Of a stretch of DNA of 64,000 bases, positions 11,422 to 23,069 are shown piece after piece. The first letter of the stretch is position 1. The number at the start of each line of letters is the position of its first letter. The DNA lies in the NCBI GenBank assembly GCA_029448655.1, contig JACCLO010000005.1, forward strand, positions 1,116,001-1,180,000, read 5' to 3'. Source of the stretch: Wolfiporia cocos. Taxonomy: Eukaryota > Basidiomycota > Agaricomycetes > Polyporales > Phaeolaceae. Made by a program: the position numbers and the translations under genes. The notes under the pieces are model-generated. The model saw only the letters and a program-made list of their open reading frames with translations, was not told the origin of the DNA and ran no database searches.

Positions 11422-11857
11422 TATGATAGAGAGATCACACAGTCGAAGGTCGTCAAACTCTATTAAACTCTATCGCTTCAGGGCAGAGGCTGGACTACAC
11501 ATGCCAGCCTCCATTATGTCGCTTTTTCCAGCAGTCCCAGTTAAGACAGGGTGCCACAGCTCACACCGGTGCTGATTTTATTATATTCTTTTCTTTCAAC
11601 ATCTTACAATATAGTGGGTGCGGTGCAGAGGCCAGGCCAAAATACCAACCGACGTTGCGTGCCAGGGAGTGGAGCAGATAGCCTCGCAGTGACTGTGGCA
11701 TTGAATGTGGCGCGTGTGGCAGACTCGAGACATGCCAAAATAGGCATTCTAGCGCTCGCCCGAGCGAGCGGGAGCGCGGGTGGGCGCCAATCTGGGTTTA
11801 TTACGGTTTACTGCCAAGGTGATAAACCAAGTCAGAAATGCCAACTTAAGTACATAC
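11422..11857. other. Intergenic; site where the last exon of the Arb1 copy would be expected
   Basis: No coding sequence matches the final exon of the neighbouring Arb1 paralogue. A GC-rich palindromic patch (gctcgcccgagcgagcgg) lies near 11756-11774. Confidence 0.35.
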
Positions 11858-12776
11858 CAGATCAAGCCCCTATCACGATAATATGAGGAGAAGAATATTT
11901 TGATATTAGTCTCCGTGTCGTCAGAGAATGCATCCATCCGTCGATGCTTAGTCTCGCGGAGGTCATCTACTCTACGCTGTTGCTCCTCCTCGGCGAGCTG
12001 AGGTGGGCGCGGCTTCGCAAACTGCTGCTCTGTAATCTCCTGCGCTTGTTCTGGATCGACAATTGTCACTTGCCCCCGCTCTTCACCTCCCTCGCCATCG
12101 TTGTCTCCTCCGTCCTCATCATCATATGCGGCCCTCTGTTGCATATGCAACCACTTCCGGTGTGGGGAAATCGGGATACGTCCGATAATGCCTATATATT
12201 GGCGGAACTGGGGGATATTAGATTGGTTTAACGTTCACAAGGAAAGCGAAGGTTGAAATACATACTACATCCCAGAGGTATGGTACACCTGATCTGAATG
12301 ACGGCCAAGGCCGTCCGGCCTTGAAGTCCTGGGACGCCTGGTGCAAGCGATCGACGCGTAGCACATTTCTGATACAACATTGCGGTGGCATTCATACGTC
12401 TAGAGATTCAGCAAGTTAAGAAGACTTACGGATTTATGTGAGTTGATGTGAGCCTCGACGGCTCCCCTGCCTCCCACTCCTCAAACCATGTAGGCCGCCT
12501 CGCATTCCCACTCACATCCGTGATGGTCCGCATCTCCTCCTTCTTGAGCAACTCCGCATTAGGATGCGCATGATTCACACGCAGCCCAATCATCGGTACA
12601 CCGCATCCGTCGCGCTCGACGTGCCCTGGAGGTGGGTCGTCGTTGACGCATATACCCACCGGTACAAACTCAGCGAGTGGCGTGATGGAGACACCCTCAG
12701 GTGGAAAGGGAAAAGGCGGAAATCTGGTGTGCTTATGGAGCACACTGGGCGCGTCGAGTTGCATAGGGTTTGACAT
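11858..12776 (-). pseudogene. Truncated Arb1-like paralogue lacking its last exon
   Basis: Three exons (12430-12776, 12266-12368, 11858-12207) parallel exactly the first three exons of the complete copy at 13.6-15.7 kb. The second exons are both 103 nt and intron phases are identical. Shared residues include HTRFPPFPFPPEGVSI, DDPPPGHVERDG, LHQASQDFKAGRPWP and DDTETNIKIFFSSYYRDRG. After GLIW a GTATGT donor follows, but the long fourth exon, which encodes the conserved C-terminal half in the other copy, is absent. Read-through would stop after about 37 unrelated residues near 11749. The copy is therefore a partial duplicate, either non-functional or encoding only the N-terminal 266 residues. 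The exons themselves are not interrupted, which suggests a fairly recent loss or selection on the short form. Confidence 0.65.
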
Positions 12777-13574
12777 ACCCCGCTAGAGAGTGTAGGCCTG
12801 TGGCAGGAGCAGGCATAAAGGCCGAGGGAAGGGAGACACTGATGAACCATGCCGCATGGCATCCTCCGTACCAATATGCGCGGTCGGACATGGCCATGGG
12901 CAGGTAGCTTCGAGAGAAACCTTGTTAGGCTTCTTGATCCTAAAGCTGAATTGTTCAGTTGTTGTAGCAGTCTAGGGTCGCGACCTAAGTCAATTGTGTC
13001 ATGCGGTTAATATGATATGCAGTGATCAAGCGCGCGCAGAAAATTGTGCTGCTAGGGTTCAAAAGAACGTCCTACTCAGACATGAAATAGTAATGGAAGC
13101 GCGGATCGAGAATTCCGCTTCGAGGCGTGGTAGCAGCCCGAGATATATAATCTGGCCCGATATTCGATATCCGCTGCAACGAGAGACATAAATGATGGTT
13201 GCAAGAAACCGCTACAGTTGCCAGTAGTCGCCACTTACATCCTCGTTTATCGTTAGTCATCGCAGTGGTTCCGCAGCTAAGCCTATTAGCCAACCAGGAG
13301 CTCCAGAGATAACACTGAACACGAGTGCGTCAGGATGCGAGCTCGTGGAGGTGCCATCTCTGAGAGACAAGGGCCGAGCTCCCGCAAGAAACCATCGACA
13401 AGGACGGATCACCTACTCCCATCGTAAGAATGGACTGTCTTGAGTGTGCTTTGAATGCTCAATTGGCTAAGATACATTCACCTACAAGACGTGTGGTACA
13501 GAGCTGACTGATTTGGACAACTTGAGACCGCGATATTTGAGAGGAAAAGTAAGACATGAGCCGGAGAAGTTACT
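12777..13574. other. Intergenic between the two Arb1 copies
   Basis: This serves as the upstream region of the truncated copy and the downstream region of the complete copy. No gene recognised on either strand. Confidence 0.35.
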
Positions 13575-15749
13575 TCAAACATCTGTATGGAAGCTTGGTA
13601 GTATAGCGATGAGATGCTCAATATACCAGGACGTTGTTGGCGCTCCGTATTCACCCACACTGCCTGATGAGCCCTGGGGTGTCTCAGTCACCTCGAGCCA
13701 ACGTGTCTTGCTAATGTCCTGGCGAGCTAGCTGTATCCATGTGGCACGAAGCCCCATGCCCACGATGAGTTTGTCTGCACCGGATGGCTCGATCAGCACC
13801 GTGATCTCATCGGCAAACGGATTATGCGGCTTGTGCGCAGGCGCAATTGTGTCGCTTGTGTCCATTGCATCCTGCTCGTCTTCCTTTCTAATCGCTGCTC
13901 CTCTGGAGCTGAATAAGATACTTGGCCGGCTGGTATCATTGCTATCGTTTTGGTCCCAGCCCGTCCATGGTGCCAGAACCATCTTTGCAAAACGGGTCCG
14001 CAGTTCTTCCTCGACTTGCTCGGTGTCTGTCTTCCCCTTCTTCGCTGGCTTGATCTTCTCCGGAGGGCTAATAGTCACAATGCGCCGCGTGGACCTCTCA
14101 ACAATACCCGTAGTGTGCGTCAGCGGCAAGATGGTAGGGCCGAGGGTCGCCATGAGCGGGTTCGGTTCGACCGGCACCCATGAGTTGCTTGTATCTTCTG
14201 TATGCCATCCAGTGCCGGTACCCCAGCCATCCGCGGGTGCAGTGTTCCAGCCGGCTGCAGGCGAGCCACCCCATCCGTCGGAGTCTACGCCATTGACATT
14301 CGCGTCCGCAGCAGCCTCCTCTTTCTGAGCCTCTCTAGCAAGGCTCTCGACAGTTTCAGGCGTGATGATCTCCACATCCGTCTGGCCCACGGCCGCCTTG
14401 AAAGCGTCCACGTCTTCCTCTCGCTGCGCGGCACTTGCGTCGAGATCGTCCGCCTTACGTTGCTCCCCGTCCAGCGAGCCATTAGATAGCTCGATACATT
14501 GTATCTGCGCCTGTTTGTACGTCATGCCACCCCAGAGCCGCTCACAGCCCATGCTGAAGCCGTCTGGGATTGCCCTACCGATCACGAACGTAGCAGGGAG
14601 TTCCTTCCGCGCTGTGGCAACGACGTCCAGTGCGCGTCGCATGCCCTTCTCATACTCCGGTTCGGGGAACACGCGGTTACGGAGGAGGAAGTTGAGGAAG
14701 TACTGGATGAGGATAGGGCCATCGTGCGTGCGCGGCTCCGACCTACATGATATCCTTCGTCAAACAGGATTTATCGCATATCGGCGATACATACCACATC
14801 AGTCCCTTGTCGCGGTAGTGCGAGGAAAAGAAGATCTTGATATTAGTTTCTGTGTCGTTGAAGAATGCGTCCATGCGAGAATTCGTTTCTTCAGGGAAAT
14901 TTCCCGACAGGTTCTGCTGCTCCTCAGCAGGGGTCTCAGGTCGACATGACCCTCCAGATTGCTCCTCATCAGCTTTCGTCTGATCGTCGCCTGTCGCCAC
15001 TTGTTCTCTCGGCGCATCATATGCTTCTTCGTCATCGTCGTCGTCATCTTCATTCCCAGCAGCCTGTAGCATTTTGAGCTGTTTCTTGCTAACGGGCGGT
15101 TGGAGATTGGTTATGATACCCAGGTATAGTCTGAACTGTGTTCAGATGCGTAAGTGGCACTCAGAGACCATAGATTGAGCGAGGCGTACTGCATCCCATA
15201 GTTGTGGTACGCCCGAGTCAACTAACGGCCATGGCCGTTCTGCCTTGAAGTCCTGGGAGGCCTGATGCAAGCGTTCATCGCGTGGAACAGACCTACGGTA
15301 CGGATATGGCGTTCATACACTCGCATCCCACAGCATCTAGAGACATACGGGTCAACCGGCGCCGTCATCCGCCTCAACGGCTCCCCCGCCTCCCACTCCT
15401 CGTGCCACGCAAGCCGTCTCACATGCCCTGTCGCATCCGTGACGATCCGCGCCTTTTTCTTCCTGCGCGGGTTCGCGTCGGGGAGCGCGTGCTTCACGCG
15501 CAGCCCGATCGTCGGCATGCCGCGCCCGTCGCGCTCGACGTACCCCGGCGGTGGGTCGTCCACGACATAGATCCCCGCAGGCTTGAACGTGCTGAACGGG
15601 ACGACGGCCACGCCCTCCGGTGGCGCAGGGAAGGGAGGGAACCTGATGTATGGCTGTGAAGCGTCGAACGTGGTGTTCGTCGTCGGGGCAGCCGGTGCGC
15701 CCTGCTGGCTGCGGCTGGACGCGATCGTGACTGCGATAGGGGTGGACAT
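13575..15749 (-). CDS. arb1: Argonaute siRNA chaperone (ARC) complex subunit Arb1-like protein
   Basis: Four exons (15349-15749, 15190-15292, 14795-15135, 13575-14742) join in frame to give 670 aa. In fission yeast, Arb1 with Arb2 and Ago1 forms the ARC complex, which holds duplex siRNA and supports heterochromatin assembly. The family signature appears across exons 3-4. DDTETNIKIFFSSHYRDKG is followed by ILIQYFLNFLLRNRVFPEPE, ATARKELPATFVIGRA and FSMGCERLWGG, which I align by memory with the FLNY...CPEY...FNMACSTLFGG pattern of ascomycete Arb1. An acidic low-complexity stretch (NEDDDDDDEE), a Gly/Trp-rich segment and TTGIVERSTRRI are typical of the basidiomycete version. A 13-G run (15764-15776) lies just upstream of the start. 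The assignment rests on recalled homology. Confidence 0.7.
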
Positions 15750-16429
15750 GGGGGTCCAATCTCGGGGGGGGGGGGGCGAGATATGGCGAACTTTAAGGCG
15801 ATCTTCTTTATGTATTAGGGAGACAGCCCCGGGGCACTTTATTGGGCTTCCTCGATTCTAAAGCCCGGGTGCAGCTCTTCATTATGAGGTAAAATCTCGT
15901 ACATTGTTGACGCAGCAACCTTAGCTACTTATTGGCGGCAGAGATACAACTGGAAGTAGTAGGATGTGGTTCGTAGGCAAATAAGGGAAACGCGCGCCGA
16001 GGTGAACTTGTCAAATCTGCACGATCACCGAACCGAGCGAGATAAATGGGCACTGCATACATGTCCTATACAATTACTTCTGATATAAAGTGATAAGGAT
16101 GAACAACATATAGCTAGATATACCACATACACATGATAGATCGCCATTAGATATATAGCATGCCGAGTGGGTATAAGTGGTCTACATGAAAGTATACATT
16201 AGGAGAGCAACTGTCCCGAAAATTTAATTGATTCAGTATAACGGAGCGGAATACGTTCAAGGTGGCTCACAGTAGAACACGGATCGCATGTTGGTCCAGC
16301 AAATGGTGTCATAGAGGGTGGGCATTATTGAAAAAAGAGACATTGTTCAAGGATTTCGGGGCTATCCCACGGCAACGACCCGTTGACCAAGTCCAGTCGC
16401 AAAGACCTTAGTCGTGACATTTCGTACCA
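15750..16429. other. Intergenic, AT-rich
   Basis: It contains the G13 homopolymer in the putative leader of the Arb1-like gene and otherwise AT-rich DNA. The decamer ctgtcccgaa at 16211 recurs at 42.6 kb and, inverted and varied, near 42.5 and 44.3 kb. Confidence 0.35.
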
Positions 16430-17962
16430 TCACGCAGAGATCTTCCGCCTTTTCCGAGGCCCTTCTTCCTCCGCATCGTCCTTCTTCGTACTGTTCTCGT
16501 CAGCGAGCTTCGGTTTCCGTCCCCGCATCTTCGACTTCACAGTTGCCGTGCTGCCTTCAGTATTCACCGGCTTCTCTCTTCCCGCTGTAGTGCGTGCCGT
16601 GCTTTGCTCGCGCACCTTCGCGCTGTCCTTCTCCTCGCCATCCATGTCGACGTCCGAGTCCGAGACGAGCGCCTTGCTCTTCGGCTTCCGTCCGCGCCGC
16701 TTCGCAGTGCTCGTGGCGGCGGTCGGTTCGCCCCCGAACGACTTTGTGTCCGCGGGGGACTCGCCCGGCGTAGCGTCGGGCAGCGGCTTGAGCTTGGATG
16801 GTCTGCCCCTGCGCTTAGGAGTGGTCGTAGGGAGCTTCGCACTGCTGCGCACGCTCCCCGACTGACTCACAACCTCGGGATCCGCTGCGTCAACGTCCAT
16901 CGCTTCGTCTCCTACAGCCTTCGCCTTGCCCTTGCCCTTGCCTTTGCCTTTGGCCGCAGCCTTGGGCCTGCCGGCGATCTCGTCGACGCCGCTGTCCGAT
17001 TCGCCCTCGCTCGCGTCCTCGTCCGAATCAGGCTCCTTGACCATCGTGCGGCGGCGGCGTTTGCGAGTCGACGCGCGCGGGAGCTGGTCACGGATTCCGT
17101 GGCAGTTGAAGCGCAGGCAGGACGTTAGCTTGTCATCCTGCGGAGTCGAGTCTGCGCGGAAGCGCGCACGCTTAATGTCCGTCTGCAGTCACAGTGAACA
17201 CGCCGCACGTAACTAGGGGGCGCGGACAAGGCTCACCGTGTGTTTCCCCTCGTAGCACCACCCATCTGGCGGGCCCTGGTCACCGTCGCCTTCGGTGACC
17301 TTCCCGCAGCAGCCCCACGTCGTCTCGTAGATCGAGCCTGGCTCACCGGCAGGCCTGCCGCCGCGCTGCGCTGCACGTCCGATGCGCTCGACGACGGCGC
17401 TCTCGTCGTCGTGAGCCACGAGGCAGCTGCGATCATCATTCTCGATCTCAACGTAGTCCTTGTGACAGCGCACACAGTGAAGGCGCGGTGGCGGCGTGAG
17501 CTCCGCACAAAAGGTCGCGAGTGCGGAAAGGACAGGCTCCGGTGCTTTCGGGAGCTGCGCGAGGACGTAAGCGTGCAGCGTTTTGGGTGGGATGGAGCGG
17601 ATGTGTGTGGTGAGCGAGTCTACTGTAGGTTCGATGGGCGTGGGTGCTGCTACCTGGGCTGCGGGGACTGCAGCTGGAGCGCGCGATGGCGAAATCGAAA
17701 TCCGCCGTACGCGCTCCTCAATAGCCAAGGATACCTCCTTCACAGCGCTTATAGGCTTCGCTTTGCTGTCGCGTGGATTAGAAACCGATTCAATCGATGG
17801 AGAGGGCGTGCGCAATTGAGTCTGTGCAATCGTTGACGACTCCTGCACTGATGATGAAGTTGATGGCTCAGGCTGCGGCGGCGAAGTGGGTTGGGTCACC
17901 GGTTCTGACGGCGGGGGAGCTTGTTTCCTAATAAATGGTGCACTGAATAGGCTGAAGACCAT
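16430..17962 (-). CDS. AT-hook protein with Cys/His zinc-binding region
   Basis: Two exons (17237-17962 and 16430-17182, intron 54 nt) give 492 aa from the ATG at 17962 (MVFSLFSAPFIRKQ). An in-frame ATG at 18043 could add 27 residues. The N-terminal half is Ser/Pro-rich. The middle holds a probable zinc-binding module: LHCVRCHKDYVEIENDDRSC, a downstream His, then TTWGCCGKVTEGDGDQGPP with WCYEGKHT. The C-terminal third is acidic and basic in blocks and carries three AT-hook-like cores (KRRGRPSK, KRRGRKPK, MRGRKPK). It ends in the nuclear-signal-like RKRRKISA. AT-hooks bind the minor groove of AT-rich DNA, so a chromatin or transcription role in the nucleus is inferred. The orthologue name is not known to me. 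Confidence 0.65.
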
Positions 17963-18642
17963 GATCGCGAAAGACGGAGATGAGAGTATAGAGAAGAGAG
18001 AACGTGTACTCGTGAAGGAGTCAACGCGTGCGGCGCACTGCACGACGATCCTGATTCGTGCCCGTGGGAAGAACGCGCTGCGTCACAAATGAACCGCGAT
18101 TGGTCACGCAGATACGCGTCGCGCGTTTTCTCATTGCCTGTGTCAAGTGGACCTCTGAGATAGCGAATATGAAAGTAAAGGGTATGCAATAGCCAGATGC
18201 AGACGCTTTGCGCTGTGAAACCTCTGGTTCTCAGTCCTCACAAGGGTCACGAAACTGTAGCTGGCTTTGCCGACCACTTCTTTCGCTCATTAAACACCTA
18301 GCATGCGAGCGAGAATCAAAGGGGGTGTGCCTTTAGCGAAGTCGTTGATGCCTGGTCAATCAGTCCGGCCAGACCGTTCGATATCGCCAGATGGCAGTAG
18401 GCGGCTTCGAGGAGGCACATGCAACACGGCGCGGGCGAAGGAAGAGGCCTATCGTGTTATCGCATCCCTTCCAAGCTCTCACTTGCCCCATTTTGTATGC
18501 CTGATAAGTCGGTGGCGCATGGGAAAGATATTCCTCTAAAATATCAGCGCTCAGCGTGTACAGATGGTCACCCGACCAAGCGTCGGTGCTTCCTGCCCGC
18601 TCCCAATCCGCCTGCTACGTGTAAGTAGCTGGTGAAGACAAC
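17963..18642. promoter_or_regulatory. Divergent intergenic region
   Basis: This 680-bp spacer separates the minus-strand AT-hook gene from the plus-strand ATG22. It must hold both promoters. No gene or clear TATA box was found. Confidence 0.4.
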
Positions 18643-21269
18643 ATGTCCTCCTCCAGCGAGCAGCCGGGACGCACTGACGATGGGAACGCGGTGGAGATCA
18701 GCAAGGTCTCTGAAGATGTGAACATTGTCGCTGTCGCGCCTCTTCAGCGGGACGAGCCACTAGTCACTCGGAAGGTATGCATTATCTGAAGACAATCGCA
18801 CAGCTCTCAACCGTCACGCATATTGATATCTCGTCTACAGGAACTCTGGAGCTACTACTGTATGTGATGATAGTCATCGCACTGCACAGGCTGCGCTGAT
18901 TACGTCCGGAAGTGTACTACAACGGAGACAATGTGCGGCTTTCATAGAAGCAACCTACGCTTTTACATGTGCCTAGCGTACTGACGAGGCAGAGCAGGGC
19001 GTCGGACCAAATGGTTCGCCATAATATATGCATACGGCGATCAGGAACTCACTCTTTGGCTCAGGGTACTCCTTGACTCTGTTCCAATCGCTAGCAACCT
19101 CCGCCGGATATGACCCCGTACATGGCCCCGAGTCCTCTTGCAATGCTGCCGACGCGTCTGGTCAATGCGTTTTGCCCTGGGGTAGTGGTACGAAGGCGGT
19201 CAGCTCGGTAGTACTTGTCGCGAATGGTGTCAGCTTTGCCGTAAGCGTATATCCGATGAATCTAACTCAAAAAAGCCTCAACTTCGCACCAAAATGCCCA
19301 GGTGATGACGGCAATATTCACGACTATTGGCTCTGCGGCGGACTATGGCACGTTCGGGCGGTGGCTCCTGCTTGTAATCACCGTCATCTGCTGGGGAGCG
19401 CAGTTTGCCAGCATGGCATTGACCTGTTCGTCCGTCCAGTCTACATATGTAATTTCGCTTAATGGCATGCTCACTATGCGACGGTGACAATCTATCATAG
19501 CTCCCTCACGCTGGGGCGCAGCGATGGCCCTCTATATGATCGGTTTCATCAGCTATGGCGCGACACTCGTGTTCTATGCCGCTATCTTCCCGAGACTCGC
19601 ACGCAACACCCTGCATGCGCGCGCGCTCCGCGAAAAGTACCAGAACGGGGAGATCGCCGCCGAAGAGTATGAGCTGGAGGAGAGCCTCGAGAAGAACCGA
19701 ATCAGCAACATTAGCACCGTGCGTCTTCCGCGTGCCGTCGTCGATTGCGCTGTTTGGATTGTAGGTGATCGGCTTTGCATTACAGATGCACAGCAACGTA
19801 GGATACATTTTCACGTTGTGTCTTAACTTGTCTTTATTGCTTCCGCTCGCGAATAATTCCCTGGTGGATAACTATACGATCGTCTTGTGAGTGCACATCG
19901 AGTTGATCCAGGCCTCAGTATGATTAACTGCATATCCAGGACGAATGTGTACTGGGTTATTACTGGCATCTGGTGGTGTGAGTCCTCTATCCAGTTATAT
20001 CGACTGATCATACTGATTGCTTCCCTAGTCATATTCCAAGAGCCTAGGCCCGGCCCCGCGCTACCCAAAGGCGAACGCTACTTGACAGTCGGATGGAAAC
20101 AGGTGGATCTACTACCTACTCTCTGAAGCGTCCCGCTAATCACTAGTTTCAGATCTGGATAGCCTTAAAGCAGTATAAGAAGTTACCCTATACCTTTGTC
20201 TACTTGGTTGCATTCTTCCTGCTCGCAGATGTACGTTCAAGACCTGCTGTGCCGCAGTATCTGGCTAACCCTCCTGTGCTTGGTAGGGCTTAAATACGAC
20301 CGGAACCCTCATATCTATATGTCAGAATGACAAGTTTTCTTTCTCGTTTCTCCAGAACACATATCTTGGGCTCGCCCAGGCTATCACGTCTACAGCTAGG
20401 TGAGAGCATCCTGCAAGCCCGTAAGATTTGTTTAGTATAAACACCTCGATATCATAGTACTCTGGGATTCTGGTACATCCAGAAGTACTGGAAGATTAGC
20501 ACTAAGAGAATGGTACGCCTCCATATCACTCGCAGTCCTTACTGTCTGCCGAATTCATCTACCTCAGTTTGTTGTGACGAATGTCGTAACCATCTTTATC
20601 CCTTTATGGGGTATGATAGGAATATGGACGCAAAAGTTCGGGTACGTGCCTCATCTCCTCTGCCTGCACATCGCTAAACATCGCACAGCTTCCACAATGT
20701 ATGGGAGTTCTGGTACGCAATCCTTCATAGTTGTGCTCCAATGGCTGCCTGACCTGAAATAGGGCGTACAACGTCGTCTTTGGCATCTTCCAAGCACCGT
20801 ACTACGCCTTTTCGCAGACAATGATGGCAGAACTCACACCTCCAGGGTTCGACAACATGGTCGGTCTCTGTTTCAAAATCCTGACGGTCTTCTTATCCAA
20901 CCGCCAACGCACGACAGTTCTTCGGTCTTTTTGGTCTGTCTAACCGTGCATCCTCCATGATCGGGCCAAACGTGATCCAAGCAATCATCAACAACACTGG
21001 CGACAACTGGAAGGGGTTCCCCTTCCTTTTCGCGCTGTGTACCGCCGCGAGCTTAGTAATCTGGTTTGGTGCGTACCCGCCTCACAGATCAGCACATTTG
21101 CTCGGCTATCTAACGCGCTCGATGCATGCACGCAGGTGTGGATGTCACCACCGGACGGCGCGACGCTGTCGCCTGGGCTGAGAAGCACCGCTCTTATGCT
21201 GAGACGGGCGTATTTTCTGAGGCTGAGGAAGCATCTATAGATACCAAAGACGGGAGCAAGACACGATGA
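18643..21269 (+). CDS. ATG22: Autophagy-related protein 22-like vacuolar permease (MFS)
   Basis: Eighteen exons were traced, beginning 18643-18774, 18841-18859, 18913-18932, 18998-19013 and 19065-19240, and ending 20918-21068 and 21136-21269. Each junction is GT..AG and in frame. Atg22 exports amino acids released by autophagic breakdown from the vacuole. The family start is clear across three tiny exons: ELWSYYLYYNGDN, then GVGPN, then GYSLTLFQSLATSAGYDP. Membrane helices follow (AIFTTIGSAADYG, WWFIFQEPRPGPALP, TYLGLAQAITSTASTLGFWY). The end contains NNTGDNWKGFPFLFALCTAA and an acidic cytosolic tail. Exons 2-4 are only 16-20 nt long. The start MSSSSEQPGRTDDG has a plausible leader and there is no upstream in-frame ATG nearby. 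The gene looks intact. Confidence 0.85.
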
Positions 21270-21807
21270 ATTCACGCGAAAGACACGATCCCGCAATCAT
21301 GAAACACGACCTGTTTGTAGATTTGGGTAGCTGTTCCCAGGTGACAGCACTGTTGGAATATCGATGCAATCTGATATGTACTATGTTTTTCTACATACCC
21401 ACGAGTACAACGAGTAACGTCACAACAGCAGCCTGCCGATTAGATTTACAAGCTGCTGCATGCGCGTGAACGCGGTCACCTGACCACCCACACCGCGTCG
21501 CGTCGCGCTGCCTTGCATGGCAGTGGCAACTAGGAGACACAAATGCATTGATATTGGCAGAGACCGCAGGGATATGATACACGATATGATTGGCAACTGA
21601 CAGCAGAGATCACCACGCGTTGCTACAGTTCGGCTTGGGGTATAAAGCGGTGACAGACGCGCAAAGCAGAGGCGAAGCTTTTTAAGGGAAAACCAGCCCA
21701 CATGAAGAAACACACCAGACACAGCCTAGTGCCAATATTCGGACGCCGTCTGGTAAGCATCGAGAGATGTGAGACGTAACCTCGCATGAACGAGGCACAC
21801 ACGCCAC
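21270..21807. other. Intergenic between convergent genes
   Basis: It lies between the ends of ATG22 and the MYND protein gene. No coding sequence recognised. Confidence 0.4.
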
Positions 21808-23069
21808 CTAATGATCGTGCGTACAATCATCATTGCCGCTTTCCTCGTCGGGAATGCGTATGACGAGGGGTTGCGGCTCATTCTCAGCAGGTTTAGGCCT
21901 CTCTTTCGTGGGGTGCTGAGATTGCGTCCGGCGTCAGCGATGAAGACACTGGGTAGATGATACTCACGCCGCGCAGCCGCAGCTTGTTCTGCTTGTCGTT
22001 CCGGATAATGCTGTTCAATGCGCTGAGCGTCCACGGTCAGCCTCGACAAGACAGTCTCGCTTCCAGAGGGAGGACCCACTCCGTCAAGCTGATCATGTTC
22101 ACGGGCACCTCTCTATCGCCGAACATGGCGGAACGGAGGATCGATTTCGGATTGCTCGCCATGTAGGCCAGCGTCCACAGCGGCAGCACCCACGCCGCAG
22201 AGACCAGGCCGTCCTTGCCCGTGGGGTCCTCCTCAGTCGCGAAGTAGTACGTGACGACCGGGTCGTCGGAGAGCGCGGGGTTCCCATCCGCGTCGCACCT
22301 TTCCTTCCTGAGCCTCTCGCGCACCATCGCGGCGGCCTTCTGCGTGCGCGCGGGCGCCTCGGCGAGCGGCACGCGCGAGAACTCGGCGTACTTCAGGCAG
22401 ACCTGCGCGTTCGCGTCGTGCTCGCCCGTGTCCATCATCTTGCGGAGGTAGCCCATGAAGTCCGCGGGCTCCTTGCGGCACTGGACGCGGATCGCGGTGT
22501 CGGCCGCGGCGCCCGGGTGCACGAGCATGTCGAGCGTCACGATGGCGATCATCCAGAAGTGCTCGACGATCTTGGGCACCGCGAGCGCGCGCTCGGCCAG
22601 CTTTAGCAGGAGGTCGCTCATCGTGCCCTCGCCACACTCGATTTTGTGGGCCCGCCTGCGGCGTCCGTCACATGTGCGCGCCGCCGGATGTTCTGCAGGA
22701 CTCACCAGTGTGCTCGCTGGCATGTTTGGGAACAGTAGCGCGCCTGCGGCCCAGAGTCAGCACCGCAAAACGCGTCTTTATTGCGGGGATGCGAAGCCGG
22801 GAACAACGCACCTGCCTGCATCGCGAGCACACCTTGATCTCGCTGCGCGGCAGCGTCTTTCCACACTGCGCGTCACAGGATACTTCGAGATTATTCAGGT
22901 TCTCCTTGCGCTCCGCGCGCGAGGGCAGCATCCGACTCTCATGCTCCTGCAGCTCAGGGTTGGTGACCTGAATGAATGGGATGCGGCGCGGCGGGGCGTC
23001 CGCCGCGGTCTCCCTGCCGGTGCGCGTGATGTCCTCAGCTGGTACGATTTCGTGCTCCGCTGCTGCCAT
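21808..23069 (-). CDS. MYND zinc-finger protein
   Basis: The start is MAAAEHEIVPAED at 23069. Exons 22812-23069, 22706-22743 (38 nt) and 22655 downward reconstruct a complete MYND finger across two introns: CDAQCGK, CSRCRQ, ARYCSQTCQRAHW, RAHKIEC. MYND fingers bind proline-rich partner peptides. The rest is helical (LKLAERALAVPKIVEHFWMI), as in many agaricomycete MYND proteins. The frame of the third exon ends after LTEWVLPLEARLSCRG at 22037. The expected family continuation (RLTVDAQRIEQHYPERQAEQ) lies immediately after, but in another frame. A last exon encoding PKPAENEPQPLVIRIPDEES then runs to a stop at 21808. Either a 14-nt insertion has shifted the frame, or an unusual short intron is used. 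The C-terminus is thus uncertain. Confidence 0.7.

Noticed and set aside
16383..16865. 160-codon plus-strand open frame opposite the AT-hook protein
   Set aside because: Antisense shadow of a Lys/Ser/Asp-rich coding region. The minus-strand frame carries AT-hook motifs.
22233..22637. 134-codon minus-strand frame in the MYND gene, rich in Arg and Ala
   Set aside because: It is an alternative frame of the third exon of the MYND gene. The conserved helix LKLAERALAVPKIVEHF is in the other frame.
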